The position numbers and the translations under genes are program-made. From assembly GCA_963790415.1 (NCBI GenBank), contig CAWBOK010000001.1, forward strand, positions 558,001 to 622,000: 64,000 bases of DNA, written 5' to 3'. Below the pieces are notes generated by a model that was not told the origin of the DNA, searched no databases, and saw only the letters and a list, made by a program, of their open reading frames with translations. The stretch is from JAJZQZ01 sp963790415. GTDB lineage: Bacteria > Actinomycetota > Thermoleophilia > RBG-16-64-13. Shown one piece after another: positions 40,557-48,143 of the stretch (within the stretch, counting starts at the first letter, position 1; each line of letters opens with the position of its first letter).

Positions 40557-42110
40557 TCAGGCGAGCACCGCCTCGATCAGGCTGGGGCCGCGCTCAGCAA
40601 GCGCGCGCGCAAGCGCATCGGCGAGTTCTCCGTCGGTGCGCACGCTGCAGGCCGGCATGCCGAACCCCTTCGCCAACGCCGTCCAGTCGATCACCGGCCG
40701 AGTGAGATCGGTGAGCGCCTGCGCCTTGGGTCCGGGCTCCGCGATGCCGGCACGCTCAAGCTCGATCTGCAGGATGCGGTAGCGGCGATTCGCGCACACC
40801 ACGACGGTCACGTCTGCGCTCTCGCGCGCCATCGACCAGAGAGCCTGCAGCGTGTACAAGCCGCTTCCGTCGGCCTGGAACGCGATCACGCGCCGGTCCG
40901 GGCACGCGAGCGCGGCGCCGAGCGCAGTGGGCAGTCCTTGGCCGATCGCGCCACCAGTGAGGCTGAGCATGGTGTGCGGCGCCGCATTGGAAGCGTGCAT
41001 CGCGCTCCAGACCAAGCCGGTAGTGGCCGCTTCGTTCACCACGATCGCAGCCTCCGGCGTGAACGCTGCTATCGCGCGACCCAGGCTGTCAGGCTCAAGC
41101 GGCCGGCCGCTGGGCGCGAACGCCTGCAGGGCCCGCGAGGGCGCGGCGACCGCCGGTGCGGCCAACTCCTCCGCCAGCGCCTCAAGCGCGAGTGCCGCGT
41201 CGACGCCCGCGTCGGGGTCCGCGAGCGTGTGCAGCGTCGCGCCGTCCGGTGCGAGCCGCGACGGCTGACCCGGATACGCAAAGAAGGCGACCGGCTCGCG
41301 GGCACCCGCGAGCACCAGACTCGTGACGTTCGCAAGCGCCTCGCAGGCCTGCTCGGGGAAATAGGGTAGAGCGGGAATACCGGGCACGTGGCGGCCGCAC
41401 TCTTGGCGCGATGGGAAGGTCTCGGTCCAGACGCCGCAGGCAGTGGCGGCGGCCACCCGTGCCGCGGCGCGCAGGCCACGCTCGGTAAGTGCAGTACCGC
41501 CGAGTAAGATCCCGCCGCGACCCTTGCGTAGCAGGCGCGCCGCCTCTCGGGGCGCCGGGTTCGGGGTTTCGCGCAGCGCGGGCGACGGGCGCGCGGAGAG
41601 TTGCTCAGGCCCCGGTTCCCACTGGCAGTCCGCCGGAATGATCAGCGACGCCACCCGCCCTGGCGGCCCGAGCGCCGCCTCGACCGCGGCCAGGCTCGCC
41701 TCCGCCATCTCGTGAGCAGACTGGACTGTGCGCGTCCAGCCCACGCTGCCGGTGAGCGCCGCGATGTCCGAAGTGAGCGGCGCGTCGAACGCGAGATGTC
41801 TGGTAGCGTGATCACCGATCCAGTTGACGACGGGTGTGCGTGCGCGCCGCGCGTTGTGCAAGTTCGCCAGGCCGTTGGCTAGGCCGGGCCCGAGGTGCAG
41901 CAGCGTGGCGGCGGGCCGTCCCGTCATGCGTGCCCAGCCGTCGGCGGCGCCGGTGCAGACGCCCTCGAACAGTCCGAGTACAACACGGATTCCAGCTATG
42001 CAGTCGAGCGCCACGACGATCGGCATCTCGGTGGTACCAGGATTTGCGAAGCACACCTCCACGCCTGCACGCAGGGCGGTGTCGACGAGGCTATGCGCAC
42101 CTGTGTTCAT
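40557..42110 (-). CDS. thiamine-diphosphate enzyme, acetolactate synthase-like
   Basis: The 517-residue protein has the three-domain ThDP layout. The catalytic Glu is in GLFEGVCTGAADGWARMTGR near residue 45, and the ThDP-Mg motif is FQADGSGLYTLQALWSMARE with its Asn about 27 residues on (CANRRYRI). The start ATG 42110 follows GGGGAG; the upstream open frame is a remnant antitoxin, not part of this protein. Relatives include acetolactate synthases, benzoylformate decarboxylases and other 2-keto acid decarboxylases. It heads the minus-strand accessory run. Confidence 0.85.
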   Translation of the reverse strand: MNTGAHSLVDTALRAGVEVCFANPGTTEMPIVVALDCIAGIRVVLGLFEGVCTGAADGWARMTGRPAATLLHLGPGLANGLANLHNARRARTPVVNWIGDHATRHLAFDAPLTSDIAALTGSVGWTRTVQSAHEMAEASLAAVEAALGPPGRVASLIIPADCQWEPGPEQLSARPSPALRETPNPAPREAARLLRKGRGGILLGGTALTERGLRAAARVAAATACGVWTETFPSRQECGRHVPGIPALPYFPEQACEALANVTSLVLAGAREPVAFFAYPGQPSRLAPDGATLHTLADPDAGVDAALALEALAEELAAPAVAAPSRALQAFAPSGRPLEPDSLGRAIAAFTPEAAIVVNEAATTGLVWSAMHASNAAPHTMLSLTGGAIGQGLPTALGAALACPDRRVIAFQADGSGLYTLQALWSMARESADVTVVVCANRRYRILQIELERAGIAEPGPKAQALTDLTRPVIDWTALAKGFGMPACSVRTDGELADALARALAERGPSLIEAVLA

Positions 42111-42143
42111 ACGGTTCCATTCTCCCCGATTTGCCGTGCCGCG

Positions 42144-42203
42144 CTCTCCGAAAACCGCGATCTCACCGAGCATGCTCTCATAGACGCTGACATCCAACAC
42201 CAC
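42144..42203 (-). pseudogene. remnant of a Phd/YefM antitoxin
   Basis: In frame upstream of the ThDP enzyme, the translated sequence VVLDVSVYESMLGEIAV closely matches AAVVMDVSVYEGMLDEIAL of the intact antitoxin at 46215-46496, and the DNA is also similar. Only the C-terminal third survives, and there is no toxin gene. The rest of 42204-42359 contains nothing recognisable. Confidence 0.6.
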
Positions 42204-42359
42204 GGCGGTTGTGGATCGGGGTACGGGCAATGAGTTCCCGGACGTCGTCGCGCGACACCGTCCGCAGGTTCGAGCCTGCTTTGTCGGCGATGCTCGGCGA
42301 GAACTTGGCTACCGAACGAGACGACCACCGACGTGGCTCGACGCGCAGCGTGTGACGAG

Positions 42360-42389
42360 TTGCACACTACATACCCCACAGGGTATAAT
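42360..42389 (+). promoter_or_regulatory. sigma-70-type promoter of the sulfur operon
   Basis: TTGCAC (42360-42365) and a perfect TATAAT (42384-42389) are 18 bases apart. The start codon of the first gene is 138 bases downstream, leaving a leader of about 130 bases. An inverted repeat overlaps the -10 box (see the operator entry). Confidence 0.7.
42371..42386. promoter_or_regulatory. CsoR/CstR-like operator ATACCC-N4-GGGTAT
   Basis: ATACCCCACAGGGTAT is a palindrome with six-base arms that overlaps the first three bases of the -10 box. CsoR-family repressors (copper CsoR, persulfide-sensing CstR) bind related ATACCC...GGGTAT sequences, and CstR-type sites are found before rhodanese, TusA and DsrE-like genes. 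With sulfur-relay genes downstream, a persulfide-responsive repressor is the best guess. The regulator gene is not in the window. Confidence 0.65.
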
Positions 42390-42527
42390 GACTCCGCAAG
42401 GCACACGTCGTCGTCCGAACCGGTCGCCCGAACCTGCCGTAGGCTCAAAGCATAGGAATGCATCATCATGTGCTTTGCGTCACAAGCAGGCAGGCGAAGT
42501 ACACCGCGCTACAGAGAGGTCCCACAC

Positions 42528-43760
42528 ATGAAGCAGCTGCTGGTTATCGGTGCTGGAACTGCAGGTACCATGGTAGTCAACCGCCTGAGACGACTGCTCG
42601 ACATCGACGAGTGGAAGATAACGATCGTCGACCCGAACGAGACGCACTACTATCAACCGGGTTTTCTGTTCATTCCGTTCGGCATGTACAGCAAGAACGA
42701 CGTGGTGAAGCCCAAGCGCGACTTCATCCCCTCCGGAGTCGAGATGATCAAAGCCGGAGCTGACGTGATCGAACCCGATCACAATCGCGTGAAGCTCGAT
42801 GACGGCCGCATCCTCAACTACGACTTCTTGGTCATAGCTACGGGCACGCAGACGCGGCCCGAGGAGACCCCGGGCCTGAAGGAATCCGAGTGGCACCGCT
42901 CGATCCACGACTTCTATGCGGTCGACGGAGCGGTCGCTCTGGCGAAGCATCTGCGCACCTGGCAGGGCGGAAGGTTGGTGCTCAACGTCGTAGAGAACCC
43001 CATCAAGTGCCCCGTCGCGCCGCTGGAGTTCATCATGCTGGCCGACTGGTTCTTCCACGAGCAAGGCATCCGCGACAAGGTCGAGCTGATCTACGCGACC
43101 CCCCTCCCCGGTGCATTCACCAAGCCCATCGCGGCGAAGCATCTGGGCGACATCTTGGAGCAGAAAGGCATCGAGGTGATCCCCGAGTTCATGATCGAAC
43201 GGGTGGATCCGGACGCGAAGAAGATCGTGCACTACGACGAGAGCGAAGTGGAATACGACCTCCTGGTGACGGTACCACTGAACATGGGAGACGAACTCAT
43301 CGCACGCTCGGGCCTCGGTGACGAGTTGAACTACGTGCCGGTGGACAAGCACACCTTTCTGTCGAATGCGCACGAGAATATCTTCGCCTTGGGCGACGCG
43401 GCCGCTGTGCCGACATCGAAGGCCGGCTCCGTGGCCCACTTCGCCGTAGACTGCTTCTCGGAGAACTTCCTGCGCTACATCGACGGCCTCGAGATGATGC
43501 CCACGTTCGATGGCCACGCCAACTGCTTCATCGAATCCGGCTTCGGCAAGGGGCTCCTGATCGACTTCAACTACGATGTCGAGCCGCTGCCGGGCCATTT
43601 CCCACTACCGGGGGTGGGTCCGTTCTCTCTGCTGCAAGAGTCGGAGATGAACCACTGGGGCAAGATGCTGTTCCGTTGGATGTACTGGAACATCCTGCTG
43701 AAAGGCAAAGAGCTACCGCTGCCCGCCCGCATGAGCATGTCGGGCAAACGGCACACGTAA
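42528..43760 (+). CDS. sulfide:quinone oxidoreductase-like flavoprotein
   Basis: The 410-residue protein is a two-dinucleotide-fold flavoprotein: LLVIGAGTAGTMVVNRLRRL binds FAD, LVIATGTQTRPEETPGL follows, and FALGDAAAVPTSKAGSVAHF closes the site. Cys161 in NPIKCPVAPLEF is the redox Cys typical of SQR; Cys309 and Cys333 are candidates for the partner. The C-terminus (about 370-400, MLFRWMYWNILLKGKELPLP) is an amphipathic, membrane-associating helix. ATG 42528 follows CAGAGAGG. It probably oxidises sulfide to a persulfide or polysulfide and reduces quinone, with the following genes accepting the sulfur. Confidence 0.85.
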   Translation: MKQLLVIGAGTAGTMVVNRLRRLLDIDEWKITIVDPNETHYYQPGFLFIPFGMYSKNDVVKPKRDFIPSGVEMIKAGADVIEPDHNRVKLDDGRILNYDFLVIATGTQTRPEETPGLKESEWHRSIHDFYAVDGAVALAKHLRTWQGGRLVLNVVENPIKCPVAPLEFIMLADWFFHEQGIRDKVELIYATPLPGAFTKPIAAKHLGDILEQKGIEVIPEFMIERVDPDAKKIVHYDESEVEYDLLVTVPLNMGDELIARSGLGDELNYVPVDKHTFLSNAHENIFALGDAAAVPTSKAGSVAHFAVDCFSENFLRYIDGLEMMPTFDGHANCFIESGFGKGLLIDFNYDVEPLPGHFPLPGVGPFSLLQESEMNHWGKMLFRWMYWNILLKGKELPLPARMSMSGKRHT

Positions 43761-43770
43761 GGAGCTGGGC

Positions 43771-44448
43771 ATGGAACAGACACTCCTTACCGCGGACCAG
43801 AAGCTCGACCTGCTCGCCGACCAGGTGCAGTACCTCACCGAACAGGCGCAATGCGCCGCCCGCAGGCAGGGATCGCGCGCCGAACTGCTGAGCGACGCCA
43901 CGCCCATCATCAACGACGTCGTCCGCATCACAACAGAGCAGCTAGAGGAGGTGCAGGACTACGTCGACCTGTCCGACCTACTGCGACTGCTCAAGCGTTT
44001 GATGCGCAACACGCGCAATCTGGATGCGATGCTCGACCAGCTCGAAAGCCTGGCGGATCTGGGCCGGACTGTTGCCCCCCTCGTCGGAGACGCCTTCGAG
44101 AAGGCGACGGACCTGTTGGAGACGGCGGAGAACAAGGGCTACTTCACTTTCGCCAGAGGTGGTGCGAAGGTGATGGAAGACACCGTCGCGTCTCTCAGCG
44201 AAGAAGACGTCGAGCATCTGGGCGACACCATCATCGTACTCTTAAGCCTGCTCAAGGACGTAGCCCGACCGGAGATCGTAAGCCTCGCGCGCACCGTCAT
44301 TTCCGAGGGAGAAGCCGAGATCACGCAGCCGATCGATACGTCCATGCGGGCGCTGCTGAGACAGGCGCGCGACCCGGATGTCCGTCGCGGCCTCGGGCTC
44401 ACTTTGCGCGTCCTCGGCGTCATCGGCGCGCAGGCGGCCCACAAGTAG
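43771..44448 (+). CDS. DUF1641-family protein
   Basis: The 225-residue, mostly helical protein contains LLRLLKRLMRNTRNLDAMLDQLESLADLG and, near the C-terminus, a long acidic-basic helix region, a pattern I recognise as DUF1641. Such genes often accompany SQR-like flavoproteins or formate dehydrogenases, but their biochemical role is unknown. It follows the flavoprotein gene by ten bases, so they are likely translated together. It is cytoplasmic, with no signal or membrane segment. Confidence 0.75.
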   Translation: MEQTLLTADQKLDLLADQVQYLTEQAQCAARRQGSRAELLSDATPIINDVVRITTEQLEEVQDYVDLSDLLRLLKRLMRNTRNLDAMLDQLESLADLGRTVAPLVGDAFEKATDLLETAENKGYFTFARGGAKVMEDTVASLSEEDVEHLGDTIIVLLSLLKDVARPEIVSLARTVISEGEAEITQPIDTSMRALLRQARDPDVRRGLGLTLRVLGVIGAQAAHK

Positions 44449-44504
44449 CGGACTCGGACATAGGCAAGGAACCGATCAGACCCGAACATCAGGAGGCAGA
44501 GCAA

Positions 44505-44825
44505 GTGGCAACTCGAACGATCGCAGGCAAAGAAGTGCAGGTGAACGACGAAGGGTTCTTGGCCGACCCGGCTGAGTGGAACAAGGACATCGCCGTCGAG
44601 ATAGCCGGGGAAGAAGGGGTGGGCGAGCTGACCGACGCTCACTGGAAGGTAATCGATTTCTGTCGGGAGGCCTCGAAGACACTGAACGGCAAGTCACCCA
44701 CGCTGCGACAGATCACCACCGGGACGGGGGTCACGACAAAGGAACTGTTCGGTCTGTTCCCGAAGGGGCCCGCCAAGAAGGTGGCCCGCATCGCCGGTCT
44801 AGGCAAGCCCGAGGGATGCGTCTAG
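44505..44825 (+). CDS. DsrC/TusE-family sulfur carrier, single C-terminal cysteine
   Basis: GTG 44505 has a perfect AGGAGG eight bases upstream. The 106-residue protein matches DsrC: VNDEGFLADPAEWNKDIAVE, LTDAHWKVIDFCREASKTLN and the C-terminal arm ending GLGKPEGCV. The penultimate Cys105 is the sulfur-carrying residue. The second conserved Cys of true DsrC, eleven residues earlier, is replaced by Ala94, so this is a TusE- or DsrC-like carrier that can accept but not form the trisulfide of dissimilatory sulfite reduction. Confidence 0.9.
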   Translation: MATRTIAGKEVQVNDEGFLADPAEWNKDIAVEIAGEEGVGELTDAHWKVIDFCREASKTLNGKSPTLRQITTGTGVTTKELFGLFPKGPAKKVARIAGLGKPEGCV

Positions 44826-44873
44826 AGAATCCGACGTACCTCGCCTTCCAAGAAACAAGAGGAGACATATCGC

Positions 44874-45374
44874 ATGACTGAAGAGAACCGCCACATAGCC
44901 TTCATTTGCTCCAAGGGCAGCCTCGACATGGCCTACCCCGCACTGATCATGGGCTGGGCGGCCCTAGGTAATGGTATCGACGTGACCATCTTCTTCACGT
45001 TCTGGGGCATGGACATCATCAACGAGGAGCGCATAGACCACCTGGAGCTCGCCCCGGTCGCCAATACCAGCATGAAGATGGGCATGATGGGCGTGCCTGG
45101 GAACCTGGGCATCCCCAACCTCATGGGCATTCTGCCCGGCATGACAGCATTCTCCACCAGCCTCATGAAGAAGAAGATGGACGCGGTCGGCGCGCCGCCT
45201 GTGCGCGAGTACCTGCAGATGCTCGTAGACGGAGGCGCGAAGCTCTACGCCTGCAAGATGTCGGTGGACATGATGGATCTCAAGAAGGAAGACCTCATCG
45301 ACGGCGTGATCGACATAGTCACCGCGAGCGACTTCATCGACATGACCGACGGCGCTCAGGTGATCTTCGTCTGA
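44874..45374 (+). CDS. DsrE2-like sulfurtransferase
   Basis: The 166-residue protein belongs to the DsrE/DsrF-like group (DsrE2, often fused or next to rhodanese and TusA). It begins HIAFICSKGSLDMAYPALIM with Cys12 and carries the active Cys127 in KLYACKMSVDMM. The central hydrophobic, Met/Gly-rich section (MKMGMMGVPGNLGIPNLMGI) is typical and may bind the membrane. It probably receives persulfide from the SQR-like enzyme or gives it to the DsrC-like carrier. It is the last gene before a terminator. Confidence 0.9.
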   Translation: MTEENRHIAFICSKGSLDMAYPALIMGWAALGNGIDVTIFFTFWGMDIINEERIDHLELAPVANTSMKMGMMGVPGNLGIPNLMGILPGMTAFSTSLMKKKMDAVGAPPVREYLQMLVDGGAKLYACKMSVDMMDLKKEDLIDGVIDIVTASDFIDMTDGAQVIFV

Positions 45375-45428
45375 GCGGACCCGATCGCCGGAGCCGCCCG
45401 CCGTGCGCTCACCCATACAGCAGATGTC

Positions 45429-45458
45429 AGCGGGGCCCCCAGGGGTCCCGCTGCTTTT
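45429..45458 (+). terminator. intrinsic terminator of the sulfur operon
   Basis: AGCGGGGCCCC and GGGGTCCCGCT pair over eleven bases with one G-T pair, a two-base loop and GCTTTT after the stem. It stands 55 bases after the DsrE2 stop codon. Between this and the HEPN fragments at 45581 onward no intact gene is visible. Confidence 0.75.
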
Positions 45459-45580
45459 CGGCTTCAACCCGTGGAATACGCACATGTCGACCTTGAGCCG
45501 CCTGCCCACAGCCGCCGCGCGCTCCAAGGCGCCATGTCCGTGGTTCGCGGGAAGCACAGGCTCAAGCCGCCGGCTCGTAG

Positions 45581-45733
45581 ATCTGCGGCGTGCCATGGGC
45601 CGACATAGTGGGGATGCGAAACATCATCGTGCATGAGTACTTCGGCTTGGATCTTGACCGGATCTGGAGCACGGCGACGAGCAGCCTCAAGCCTCTTCGC
45701 GAGGAGATCAAGCTCTTGCTGCCTACCATGTAG
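45581..45733 (+). pseudogene. C-terminal fragment of a HepT (DUF86) toxin
   Basis: The frame reads VPWADIVGMRNIIVHEYFGL and then DLDRIWSTATSSLKPLREE before a TAG. This is the highly conserved HepT/DUF86 C-terminus, with the RNase motif R-x4-H in RNIIVH. An in-frame TAG stands directly before it and no N-terminal half is visible, so it is a remnant. No matching MntA antitoxin lies beside it. Confidence 0.7.
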
Positions 45734-45759
45734 CAACCGCGTAGACCGCGTCGGGCAGT

Positions 45760-45912
45760 TTAGACGCAGGCTGCCTGCCGGCAGTGGAAGATGGCCGTCT
45801 CGAGGAGCGGCTCCCGGGCGTCTACTAGGACTCTCGCGGCGCGCAGGTCCTCATCGGCTTTGGCGAGCCACGTGATCGTTTCCTCGGCTCGGGCTGGATC
45901 GTGGCTAGTACT
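45760..45912 (-). pseudogene. N-terminal fragment of a HEPN-domain protein
   Basis: On the minus strand the frame reads ETITWLAKADEDLRAARVLV then FHCRQAA and stops. HEPN proteins begin with exactly this kind of helix pair and continue AEKALKAFL; here the rest is missing. There is no start codon in frame upstream. It lies just downstream of the ParE-like toxin gene. Confidence 0.6.
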
Positions 45913-45921
45913 AGCCCCACT

Positions 45922-46218
45922 TCAGGGCTCAATGCCCTCGATATCCAGATCGCGGCGCTCGTGCTGCACCGAAAGAATCACAAGCGCACCCTCGTCGCGA
46001 TGGTGAATCACCCGGTAGGGTTCCACGAAGACTTCACGCAACGAGGGCCGCTGGGCCTCCGGGACCATACGTCCCTGATCCGGCAGAGCCGAAAGAGACT
46101 CCGCCTTCCCCACCAGACGCTCAAACCACTTGACCGCAGCGGCCGGCCGCTCCAAGGCAATCCAGGCGAACGCATCGGCTACCTGCTCCTCCGCCAACGG
46201 CGCCCAGATGACCTTCAC
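45922..46218 (-). CDS. RelE/ParE-family toxin
   Basis: The 98-residue protein has the RelE/ParE fold pattern: IWAPLAEEQVADAFAWIALE, then WFERLVGKAESLSALPDQGR, and the C-terminal strands VFVEPYRVIHHRDEGALVIL. The start is GTG 46218, overlapping the antitoxin stop (GTGA). ParE relatives poison gyrase and RelE relatives cut mRNA; the key residues here fit ParE better. The pair appears intact. Confidence 0.88.
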   Translation of the reverse strand: MKVIWAPLAEEQVADAFAWIALERPAAAVKWFERLVGKAESLSALPDQGRMVPEAQRPSLREVFVEPYRVIHHRDEGALVILSVQHERRDLDIEGIEP

Positions 46219-46496
46219 TTGATCAGCCGCGCTCGAAGCCGTGCGACCACTTCCTCGTGTGGGATACCCTCGCCGCGGGCGATCTGCTCTTCCGCGATGC
46301 GTATGTCTCTGAGCAGTGCGATCTCGTCGAGCATGCCTTCGTAGACGCTGACATCCATCACCACGGCGGCACCGCGTCCGTGCTGTGTCAAAATGACCGG
46401 GCGTTTGGTGGCGTGAAGCCGGCTGAGCATGGTGGACGTGTTGGCCCGGAACTCCGTGATGGGGAGTACATCGGTCGAGGGGCGAAGCTGTGACAT
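46215..46496 (-). CDS. Phd/YefM-family antitoxin
   Basis: The 93-residue protein starts ATG 46496 and has the Phd/YefM N-terminal fold DVLPITEFRANTSTMLSRLH (DNA binding and self-repression) and KRPVILTQHGRGAAVVMDVS. The C-terminal helix (EGMLDEIALLRDIRIAEEQI) should wrap the toxin. It precedes and overlaps the toxin gene by four bases, the usual order. A remnant copy lies at 42144-42203. Confidence 0.88.
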   Translation of the reverse strand: MSQLRPSTDVLPITEFRANTSTMLSRLHATKRPVILTQHGRGAAVVMDVSVYEGMLDEIALLRDIRIAEEQIARGEGIPHEEVVARLRARLIK

Positions 46497-46625
46497 TACA
46501 GGCCTCCCTTGAATGACGCTCTCACGTGCATTCTAGCGTACAGCAGAAAGGCTGTCACGGTTACCCACGTGGAGGTGTTGGGGCTAGAGGTCTGCGGGCC
46601 GCTGTCGCGCCGTCTTCGAGTGGGG

Positions 46626-46952
46626 TCAGGCTACACCGACCGGCCTGCAGGGCATTTCACTCCATGCGCGGCTCTCCAACTCCCTGCCGGCCGCCTTCTT
46701 TCGTGTTCCGCCCCACTGCTTAGAGAAGAAGGGCACCGCTCTGTCAAGGCAGGCATCGCGAATTTCCTGCACCCAGTTCTCGTGCATGGGCCGCGCCCCG
46801 GGTCCGGATTCACCGCCGACGATCACCCAGTCGACGCCGTCGAGGTTCAAGGCCGGCAGGTGCCCGAGTAGGGGCTCGATGGACAGGAACCTGACAGCCG
46901 ACGGGACTTCACGAAGTCGCTCCACCCTGCTGAGGTGCTCGTTGTCCTCCAC
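46626..46952 (-). pseudogene. truncated phage Gp37/Gp68-like (DUF5131) protein
   Basis: The 108 residues match the C-terminal half of DUF5131 proteins: VPSAVRFLSIEPLLGHLPAL, WVIVGGESGPGARPMHENWV and VPFFSKQWGGTRKKAAGREL. Full-length members have about 240 residues with an N-terminal Cys cluster; here a stop lies two codons before the GTG and the N-terminal half is absent. It is probably a leftover of a mobile element. Confidence 0.65.
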
Positions 46953-47043
46953 GGTTAGTCAGCATCACCCATGGGATCCTCGGGCCTGAGATCGCAGCGA
47001 CGCCGCCGGGTGGGCGGAAGGCAACAGGCGGACCGAGCGCGAG

Positions 47044-47421
47044 CTACTCTTCCAGCTGTGCCTTTGCGCAGGCGATGAAGCGGGTAGCCCTCTCGATCTG
47101 CACCGCGGCCATGGCTTCCGCGTCTTCGAACTCCACCCCGTAGTCGCCCAGAATGCGGGCCTCTTGCGCTTTGATGAGGTAGTCGTGAAGTTCGGGATCG
47201 ACCCGGCGGGTCCGCGCAAAGTGCTGCCCGAATGCCGCGATCACCGCGGAGTGCTTCGAGTACGAGAGACCGGCGCTAAGGAGCAGCGCTTCGGCCGCGT
47301 AAAACATGGCATAGTACGCACGCGAGGCTGCGAAGTCGTAGTACGCTTCTGATGCGAGCAGCCGAGCCGCGCTTAGACTTGATTCGGCTTTGTGCAACAG
47401 GGCAGCCTGCTCCGGCTTCAA
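47044..47421 (-). CDS. HEPN-domain protein (toxin of an MNT/HEPN pair)
   Basis: The 125-residue helical protein shows the HEPN pattern: LHKAESSLSAARLLASEAYY, FAASRAYYAMFYAAEALLLS and SYSKHSAVIAAFGQHFARTR. Its TTG start (47421) overlaps the MNT stop, TTGA. HEPN proteins of this group are RNases or AMP-ylation targets neutralised by the partner nucleotidyltransferase. A candidate R-x5-H lies in RVDPELH, and the C-terminal segment ILGDYG is a family feature. Confidence 0.88.
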   Translation of the reverse strand: MKPEQAALLHKAESSLSAARLLASEAYYDFAASRAYYAMFYAAEALLLSAGLSYSKHSAVIAAFGQHFARTRRVDPELHDYLIKAQEARILGDYGVEFEDAEAMAAVQIERATRFIACAKAQLEE

Positions 47422-47738
47422 ATCAGCACGCCTTCCCGCCGCACGTTCAGCAGGAGTGGGCTCTCCTCAGACGCGTACCTCTCGGCAGCGACGAACACGC
47501 ACGAAATGACCACTGCGTGCTTCAGCGAAAGGTCGGAAACGATCCGCCCGCTTCTCTCGATCTCCTCCCACGCATCCACGGGCCCGGCTAGCACCACCAG
47601 CAGGTCGATGTCTGACCCTTCTTCGGCATCGCCCCTCGCCTGAGATCCGAAAAGCACGAGACGAACGAGCTGCGGCCCATACAGTGCGCGCAACTCACTC
47701 TCAAGTTCTGAAATTATGGCTCGAATCGCGGTTTCCAC
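47418..47738 (-). CDS. MNT-type nucleotidyltransferase (antitoxin)
   Basis: The 106-residue protein has the minimal nucleotidyltransferase site VLFGSQARGDAEEGSDIDLL, a G-S-x10-D-x-D motif that is intact. GTG 47738 is chosen because AGAGGAG lies eight bases upstream; an earlier GTG overlaps the preceding gene. Such enzymes AMP-ylate and silence the HEPN partner (MntA/HepT type VII toxin-antitoxin). It overlaps the HEPN gene by four bases. Confidence 0.88.
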   Translation of the reverse strand: METAIRAIISELESELRALYGPQLVRLVLFGSQARGDAEEGSDIDLLVVLAGPVDAWEEIERSGRIVSDLSLKHAVVISCVFVAAERYASEESPLLLNVRREGVLI

Positions 47739-47743
47739 GGTGG

Positions 47744-48069
47744 CTACTCCTCTAAACAGCACGCGGAATAGTAGGGCCGAGCCGAAGAGAGGATGGCTTT
47801 ACGTCTGATCCGATTAGGGCTTCGCTCTACAGCCCTTCGAGTGATGAGATCGACGGGGCGCCCCGCCAGTGCGGACAACTCCTCGGTCATGGCCACATGG
47901 TCGAGAAGACCCAGTCCGCCTCGGGACCGAAGCTCACGAGGAGATCAAGGTCGCTGTCGTGGCGCAATTCATCCCTGGCGGCCGATCCGAACACCAAGAG
48001 TTCGGTGATGTTCCACTTGCGGCAGTAGCGTGCAATGTCGCTCTCTGTAATGTCGAGTGCACCAGCCAT
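47744..48069 (-). pseudogene. second MNT nucleotidyltransferase, frameshifted
   Basis: The frame from ATG 48069 (GGAG upstream) reads ITELLVFGSAARDELRHDSD and LDLLVSFGPEADW, then hits a TGA. Adding one base near 47912 restores LLDHVAMTEELSALAGRPVD and continues to a TAG at 47744-47746, five bases before the next MNT gene. The 108-residue product is a normal MNT protein with G-S-x10-D-x-D. Whether the missing base is real or an assembly error cannot be told. With it, the order is MNT-MNT-HEPN. Confidence 0.65.
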
Positions 48070-48143
48070 CGGAACTCCGCTTTGTCGTGATCCGTGCGCT
48101 ACCTGCAATGGATTCATCCTAGCAGAACAGGCACCGGACCTTC

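Noticed and set aside
44964..45596. Open frame on the minus strand opposite DsrE2 extending into the intergenic region
   Set aside because: Most of it is antisense to DsrE2. The upstream part (LPANHGHGALERAAAVGRRL) looks protein-like, but I could not assign it and it has no start of its own.
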